Assembly: GCA_020064725.1 (NCBI GenBank)
Contig: JAGTWJ010000010.1
Location: 558,001-622,000, forward strand
Direction: 5' to 3'
DNA: 64,000 nucleotides
Source: Drechslerella dactyloides
Taxonomy: Eukaryota > Ascomycota > Orbiliomycetes > Orbiliales > Orbiliaceae
A program made the translations under genes and the position numbers. Position 1 is the first letter of the stretch; every line of letters begins with the position of its first letter. Shown piece after piece: positions 58,196 through 64,000 of this stretch. The notes below the pieces were generated by a model, which saw only the letters and a program-made list of their open reading frames with translations, searched no databases and was not told the origin of the DNA.

Positions 58196-59397
58196 CGTGC
58201 GTTAAAATCGTCCGTAGACTTCAAAAGTCCACTAAAGGAAGCAAGAGCGAATGTTAGAGAAGCTTCTTCCACGGATTAAATCGTCATTGACCGGTCTCGA
58301 GCGGACGCAGGCAAGGCAGGTTATGCAGCAGCGAGCGAGTAAAAAACAAAACGAGCAAATGTTCAAACACCGCAAAAGAAACAAACTCCTTCCGAGCCAG
58401 GTAGGGCAGAGGGCATGCAGGCACACAAGCAGACGCGCAGCGGAAGGTAGGCGAACACTTAGTGATAGTATAGTGGTATTTATGCCCGTACAAGCCGGTG
58501 CTGCGTGGAGCGGTAACAGTCGAACGAGTGAATAGACGGCTGCGTGAATGCAGGCGACGGTAAGAACGGAGCGGGTGAAGCGATGCGATGAGACGGAGAG
58601 AAGGGAGGGGGAGGAGGAGGGGAATGGGGCAGCGGCTTGGGGGGTCGAGGGTTTTGACCAGCACGGCGCCGAAAGAATAATACGTATGCTTTGCGGTCGA
58701 GATGTGCGCACCAAGCCGAGTCGCTCGCGGCGCAAACAAGCTCGCCGGACGACAGGTGGAGCAACGGACAAAGGACATTAAGCCTCGTTGAGACACGACA
58801 GCCTGGCGGACAGAGACAGAGAGACTGGCATCCCGCTGGGTGACGGTGGCCCCTCTCCGAGAGTGGCGACCACCATTCCATCAGCGGCGCGAACGACGTC
58901 TGCTTCTTCTTCTACGGCTCGTGCTGCTCGCTGCTTGCGTCCGTGGCCCGGTCCCATCGCCGACCGCCCAGCATCGTGGGTTCTGGAAGACGCTTGGAGG
59001 TATGCGCAGATGCTCAGGGCTTCAATCTCCGCCGGCCGGCATGTCTTGGCCATGCCTGCAGGCCCATTGGAAGGAATGGGACGAGCGAGTGGCCGAATTG
59101 GATGCATGCCAGGCAGATGTAGTCTCTCTGCAGGCCATCTGTACATAGCATGTCCTCTGCGAGGCCAGGCCAGATTGGACGCCCTGCACCACTCATTTCT
59201 CCGCGCAAGGAGGGAGCCCCGGCGGGCAGGCGAGCGGGTTTTGACATCGGAAAGAGCAGAAAGAGCGAGAAACAGGAGGAAAGCGAAAAAAAGAACGCCC
59301 ACAGCCGGCTCACGCCGGTCGGGGAGGAACTCTTTTCGTGCTTTCAGCCGCCGTCTCGCACTCGCGCACTCATCAATGTAGCATAGCATAGGCAGAT

Positions 59398-59421
59398 GGG
59401 AGATGGGAGATGGGAGATGGG
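59398..59421 (+). promoter_or_regulatory. G-quadruplex motif (four GGG runs, 4-nt loops)
   Basis: Four GGG triplets are separated by identical AGAT loops, fitting the canonical intramolecular quadruplex pattern. It lies on the strand opposite to pma1 coding, about 1.2 kb upstream of the start codon. Confidence 0.75.
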
Positions 59422-59546
59422 CTTCCGCGGACGACGATGTTTGGGCGGGTGTTTTGCTTTTTCGGGCGTGCTGCAGGATGACGGCGGCGACAAACGGACC
59501 TCCAAACACGTCCTCAAAAGTCAACCAAGCCTTTAGCAGAAGCGGC

Positions 59547-59578
59547 GCATCGCATTGCATCGCATTGCATTGCATCGC
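59547..59578. repeat. GCATCGCATT/GCATT short tandem repeat
   Basis: Repeated GCAT-C/T units in the pma1 upstream region, about 32 bp. Confidence 0.75.
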
Positions 59579-60032
59579 ACCTGATTTCTCGGTGGAGGGA
59601 GAAAAGGCAGGCCATCGGCCGAACCACGTCCTTTCCGCCGCCCTCACGACTCAGCTGAGCCGATTGACGGAGCGAGCGGGCGAGATATGGTGACGTGACC
59701 GGCGGGAAGCCTCGTTCCACGCCCCGAGGGAGCCGATAACACACGACGCCATGCTCTCTGCCATGCCATGCCGATAACGACCGACCATGACAACCGGCGT
59801 GGCAGCAACAGCCACAGCAACAGGGCAGATAGCGGAGCGCGATCAATTGTGCGGGGGGACGGTGAAGGTAAACAGCATTCGGGTGTATGTTTGTCTGTCT
59901 GAAAGCATACTGCGTGTATGCATGTGTCTGTCTGTCTGCAAGCAGCAGCAGCAAAACTCACCTGAGACTAGACTTCGTTCACCGTAATTGGAGTATGTTG
60001 ACTGACACGACGAAGACGGCGGGAGGAGGGGT

Positions 60033-60100
60033 GGAGAGAGGGAAGAGAGAGGAGAGGAGAGAGAGAGAGAGGAGGAGGAGGAGGAAGAAGAAGAAGAAGG
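60033..60100. repeat. Polypurine GA/GGA/GAA tract
   Basis: Nearly 70 uninterrupted purines (GAGAGA, then GGAGGA, then GAAGAA). It is a candidate triplex (H-DNA) sequence in the pma1 upstream region. Confidence 0.8.
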
Positions 60101-63100
60101 ATGGTGTGAGAGGAGAAGGGAAAACCAGGAATTGGAGGGAGTGGTGGGAGCGGGAAAGAGACGGCGGACTTCGAGGGTTTTGTACTCGAGACGGCCCTCA
60201 CCAGCACCAATGAACAGAAAGAAGAGCAGAAGCTTTCGAGCAGGGTGACAGGGCTACGATGGAACAGGAAGCAAGCGTGGAGGAAAAATTAAGCGTGGCC
60301 GCCTTCTGCTGCTGTCTGTCTGTCTGTCCAGTCCAGTCCATATTGCAGCATCGCCCGGAGCAGATGGGGGCCGCCATCTGGGCATCCATCCAGCTTGCAG
60401 ACACGCTACCGTCCGCACGTAACATGCGCGATAATCGAAGACGAGGGCCTCCGGACACACGTCCGTCCTGTGCTTCCCGGCAAGCGAGCGCTTTTAGCGT
60501 CCTCCCACACTAGTCCTTCTTCTTCTTCTCTGCCTGTCTTGCTCTCGCCGCGCTCGCCGGCAGCAGGCAGCTGCAGGAAGGATGGTGGTGGTGGTGGACG
60601 CCGGTGCATGGGGGCGGATTGCCTGGAAACTGGGAATAGGTTTTTTTTTTTTTTTCTTCCTCCAACTTTGCTTTTTCACCCGGGCCGTCACAAACGAAAA
60701 CTGAACAGAACAGAACAGAACAAATCATGGAAAAGACACTCGGATGCCTGCTGGCCTGCCTGCTGCACGCCTGGCCTGGAGGTTATCTGGCTGGTGGGAA
60801 ATGCCACCGGCTAGCTCGTCACTCACCAAGTTTATCTCTTTCGAATCGAAGAAAAAGCAAGCCGCCGAAAAAAAAGAACCTCGTCGGGCGATTCGAATCG
60901 AAGCCGGTGGATTTTTTCGTATGACCGTTTTATTATTATTCTCTGCCAACTATAAGATCGCTGGAGCCGAAAAAATTAAAAATTAAAGGAGCGTCGGCCG
61001 GTTGGTGATGTCAGATACAAAAGAGTACGCGGGAGGTACAATCTATACACGACACCAATCAAGGGCTGCGCGGGAGTATATCTGAGCTTGACTGTATAAC
61101 GGGCGTGGACCGGTGTCGACTGTCTTTGGAAAGGAGTGTGATGTCGCCGCCGGATGGAAAGTCGCTGCTGCTTCTCAAAACCTCGAATCGAACGGGGTCC
61201 CGCGATACTTATGCTCCCGTCTCGTCGAGCGTCTTCTTGAAATTCTGCTGCTCCATCTGGGGAGGCTCCTGCGATCGCTGGCTGTCGCTCCACTTCGCAA
61301 TTTGGTGGTTTCGCTCTAGCAGCTTTTCGGTGCGCTTCTCCGAGCCCACGGATTGCCCTCATCGCATGTGTAACTGCATGTACAGGAAGGCAGCTTCAGG
61401 AAGGAAGGAAGGCAGCCAGCAGCAATAATGCAGAGCGCCCCATCACCACCATCATCACCATCACCGTCGTTGCAGCTTCACCTCCAGCCAGAACCGAAAT
61501 CGCAGCTGGTGGAGCGCCCTGGGCAGTCCGCCAATGCTGCCCCCGAGTGAAATCGGCAGGCTGGACACGAAAAAGAAACAGTTTAGATGCCCCCCGAGCA
61601 TGGGCCCTCCCCTGTCCGACCAGTTCCTGTCTCGAAAAGACAGCAAAAGGAAAGAAAAAAAATATATTCCTCAAAGCTACTTCGCTCTCCGGCCCAAAGA
61701 GGGAAAAAAGTGAGCAGGCGGCAAACTTGTCTCCGCGGGCTAGCTCAAAACGCTGTCATGGGTTGGGAGGAACACTGTCAACATCACATAACAGAACAGA
61801 CAGAACATACAGGCCGACAGGTCTCTCGGTCCATCGCGCATTGCAGCAGTCTATCTGGCTACAAAGGATACCTCGTATGTACCTACAAGGTCGAGGTGAG
61901 GTGGAACATTCAAATTCGCCATCCCAAGAAAATGCCAACCGTATCAGCAATGACGCCAAAAGGGAGGAGGCGAGCGCCTTCCCAGGTTCCCCCATATGCT
62001 CCATCCCAGAACGAGTGTGAAAAAAAAAAGACTCCACAGTGTCGACAATGCAATGCAGCCATTACGTGACCCAACTACATCCAAATATGACATGACCGGA
62101 CTGCCGAGGCCAGATACCCAATCGAATCCCGACTCCTCAGGGTCCAGTGGAGACAATATCGAACCTGCCGAAGACAGCGGAAACCCCTCGACAGAGGACC
62201 CTTTCTGTATTTCGATATCGTGGCCGGCATATTACGCGGATTCGAATATTGAATTCGCGAAAGTCGTCCCAAGGTTAGTCACTGCTGGCCGGTGCAGCGT
62301 GCATCCATGCATGCTTTCACTTCTGGCGAGCATGCACCCCAGATCCCTTCGGAACGACATAAACAAAACACCACGAAACATTTCCACTCGCGAAAAAAAA
62401 ATTTATAGTAGACCAAGCGCCCCGTATAATACACCTCTGCATGTATATCCGTCGGTATATTTTATCAGATGTGCTGTCACGTCTATGCATTGGGCGGCCT
62501 TGCTTGCGGTTGGGTATACTCGATTGAAAGCGCCCTATCAGTCGCAAAGAGGAAGCTATCAGCCAGGACGGGAAGGCAGGCGAGGCCGCCAAATGGCAAA
62601 CGCCGGGAGCCGAGTTTGAGGAAAGACAGACGAACAGACAGAAAAAAAAAAATCGAATTCGTGAATCTTATCGCGAATAAGGCATTGTTGCGAACAGGAA
62701 GGGGAAATGCAAATTGTCGACAGCTCACGAAACCCAGATTTAGACTTTGCACTTACTGCCTACGCCTTACGTGTAATGAACATAGTCGTATATACATATG
62801 TATATGCAATATGCGGTGTACCTGCTGACATGCAGACAGACATTAATCAAATAAACGGTTGATGGTGCCCCGTCGCGGCCTGGCGAGACGAGCAGAAGGT
62901 GCCTTAGATGCAAGATCTCTCTGCGACACAGGCCAGGGAGGCACAACTGCGCGTACAAGGGCAACCTGGGAATATTCGAATGCACGAACAATGCAAAATG
63001 CAATATCGCAATCGATTCGAGTCGATCTCATCTACGATTTCCTTAGCATTGTTTTCTCCAGGCAGGCCCGGCGAAACCAAGGCCTCAATTCAGGTCGAGC

Positions 63101-64000
63101 GTCGCCAAGGCCCCTCAGTGGAATCCGCATCATCCAAAACAGCGATGTTCCAGAAGGCGTCTGCTGCGGGGAATTTGCATTTGGACCCTTTGCAACTGCA
63201 GCCAACTTGGAAATCCAATTTGCCTAGCGGGCTGGGCGTGCAGACGCAGGCATGTCGAGATGCTCGGACGGGTGAAATCGCCAAGCGGCCGCGATATTGC
63301 GCAAGTCGTATCGAGCAGCTCGCCCTGTCTTGGGCCCAGCTTGGCCCGGGCGCCCGCATGCTTTTTTTCGCATTCATTGGCGATGGAGTCGTGAAACGAC
63401 CTGCTGGAATCCACCGCTGCGCGCCCAACACAATTTGCCAAGCGGCTGTCGTCCTTCCTGCGGCTCGCCCACACGCACGACGTTGGACCGCCAGCGTTGA
63501 TCGGCCGGTGCCTGGAGCTCTGCCTCTCTCGGCCTTTCTCGTGCTCCGTCTCCCCTTATCGAGTTTGTCGCCGGTCATGAGATGAGGCCTTTTACCAAGT
63601 GCGTGTACACGTATGTACTGCATGTCTGAGGCCTGTCGGAGCCGGGTCGGCCGATGGGCATCCTACGCAGGACGGGGCGTCTGGCGAGTTGGAGCTCGCA
63701 GTCGATATCTGCTGTATCGTACTATTGTGCAGCGCCGCTGCGGAGGGAGAGCGCCTATTCCCGCGGCCATGCTGCTGCAGGCAAGTCATTCAGGCCGTCC
63801 GTCTGTGTCTGTGTCTGTCCTCCCGGGGAGGCCGCTGCACGGGGAATTATTAATATCACTCTTCGCACACACTATGCTTGCATTCGGACGAGCATGCCGG
63901 GTCTCGGGAGGGCGCTCTGGTTTCACGCTCGAGCAGGCCAGCTGCTGGGTCGGGCAACGACGATGCTGAAATGAGGGCTAAGCATTCCAAATCCATCCGC

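Larger units (their letters stand above)
58196..64000. promoter_or_regulatory. Very long pma1 upstream region without convincing genes
   Basis: About 5.8 kb. I find no frame with protein-like composition and family motifs. It is rich in simple sequence: four GGGAGAT units, GCATTGCATC repeats, a GA-rich tract, CTGT tetramers (59890-59940 and 60306-60330), a T16-like run near 60640 and poly-A stretches. pma1 genes of fungi have large promoters and long leaders, so part of this is likely regulatory or transcribed leader. The right end may reach the promoter of an unseen neighbour. One short frame near 62053 is noted among the findings. Confidence 0.5.

Noticed and set aside
58778..59647. 289-codon minus-strand frame upstream of pma1
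   Set aside because: Arg/Ala/Pro-rich with repeated short-tandem-repeat residues. It depends on a non-ATG or arbitrary start and has no family resemblance.
62908..63585. 225-codon frame near the right end
   Set aside because: Composition is close to random translation of GC-rich DNA, and two other phases are also open across it.
1..64000. tRNA, rRNA, CRISPR, transposon or secondary-metabolite cluster
   Set aside because: I looked for B-box-like GGTTCGA contexts, long terminal or inverted repeats, transposase or reverse transcriptase motifs and PKS/NRPS motifs and found none that hold up.

Overview
The window is nuclear DNA of a filamentous ascomycete (Pezizomycotina). The evidence is dense protein genes with short (about 50-110 bp) GT-AG introns, a trifunctional TrpC, a fungal NADPH oxidase, a Sel1-type chitin synthase activator and a P-type H+-ATPase of the fungal Pma1 type. 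The style of the genes suggests Eurotiomycetes, perhaps Onygenales, but this is inference. I see no transposon, CRISPR array, tRNA, rRNA or secondary-metabolite cluster. This is conserved core-genome sequence with long, low-complexity promoter regions.

I support 19 protein genes. For each multi-exon gene I joined exons by hand, and the summed length is a multiple of three. Left third: taf12 (+), noxB (-), a chitin synthase activator (+), oxr1 (-), ubc4 (-), glutaryl-CoA dehydrogenase (-), fen1 (+), rpl5 (-), imp4 (+). Middle: an unknown 240-residue protein (-), a HAD hydrolase (-), PI-specific phospholipase C (+), nup188 (-), trpC (+). Right third: the mitochondrial GTP/GDP carrier ggc1 (-), pcf11 (+), adk1 (-), pex16 (+), pma1 (-), then about 5.8 kb without a convincing gene.

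The genes are mostly arranged as divergent and convergent pairs. Short shared promoters lie between gcdh/fen1 and rpl5/imp4. Long shared upstream regions lie between noxB/chitin synthase activator, HAD/plc, ggc1/pcf11 and adk1/pex16. There is no operon logic. The plausible functional pairs are rpl5/imp4 (ribosome biogenesis) and noxB/chitin synthase activator (polarised growth and wall).

I found no clear undescribed multi-gene system. The most interesting signals are at RNA and regulatory level. The chitin synthase activator has its CaaX box split by a final intron that stays open if retained, and pma1 has a similar last intron in front of its regulatory tail. There is a GC-AG intron in the acyl-CoA dehydrogenase gene and a fen1 intron flanked by an 8-bp direct repeat. 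Other signals are a GNRA-capped hairpin in an rpl5 intron, a cluster of GTACATG palindromes upstream of the unknown gene, and a G-quadruplex motif upstream of pma1.
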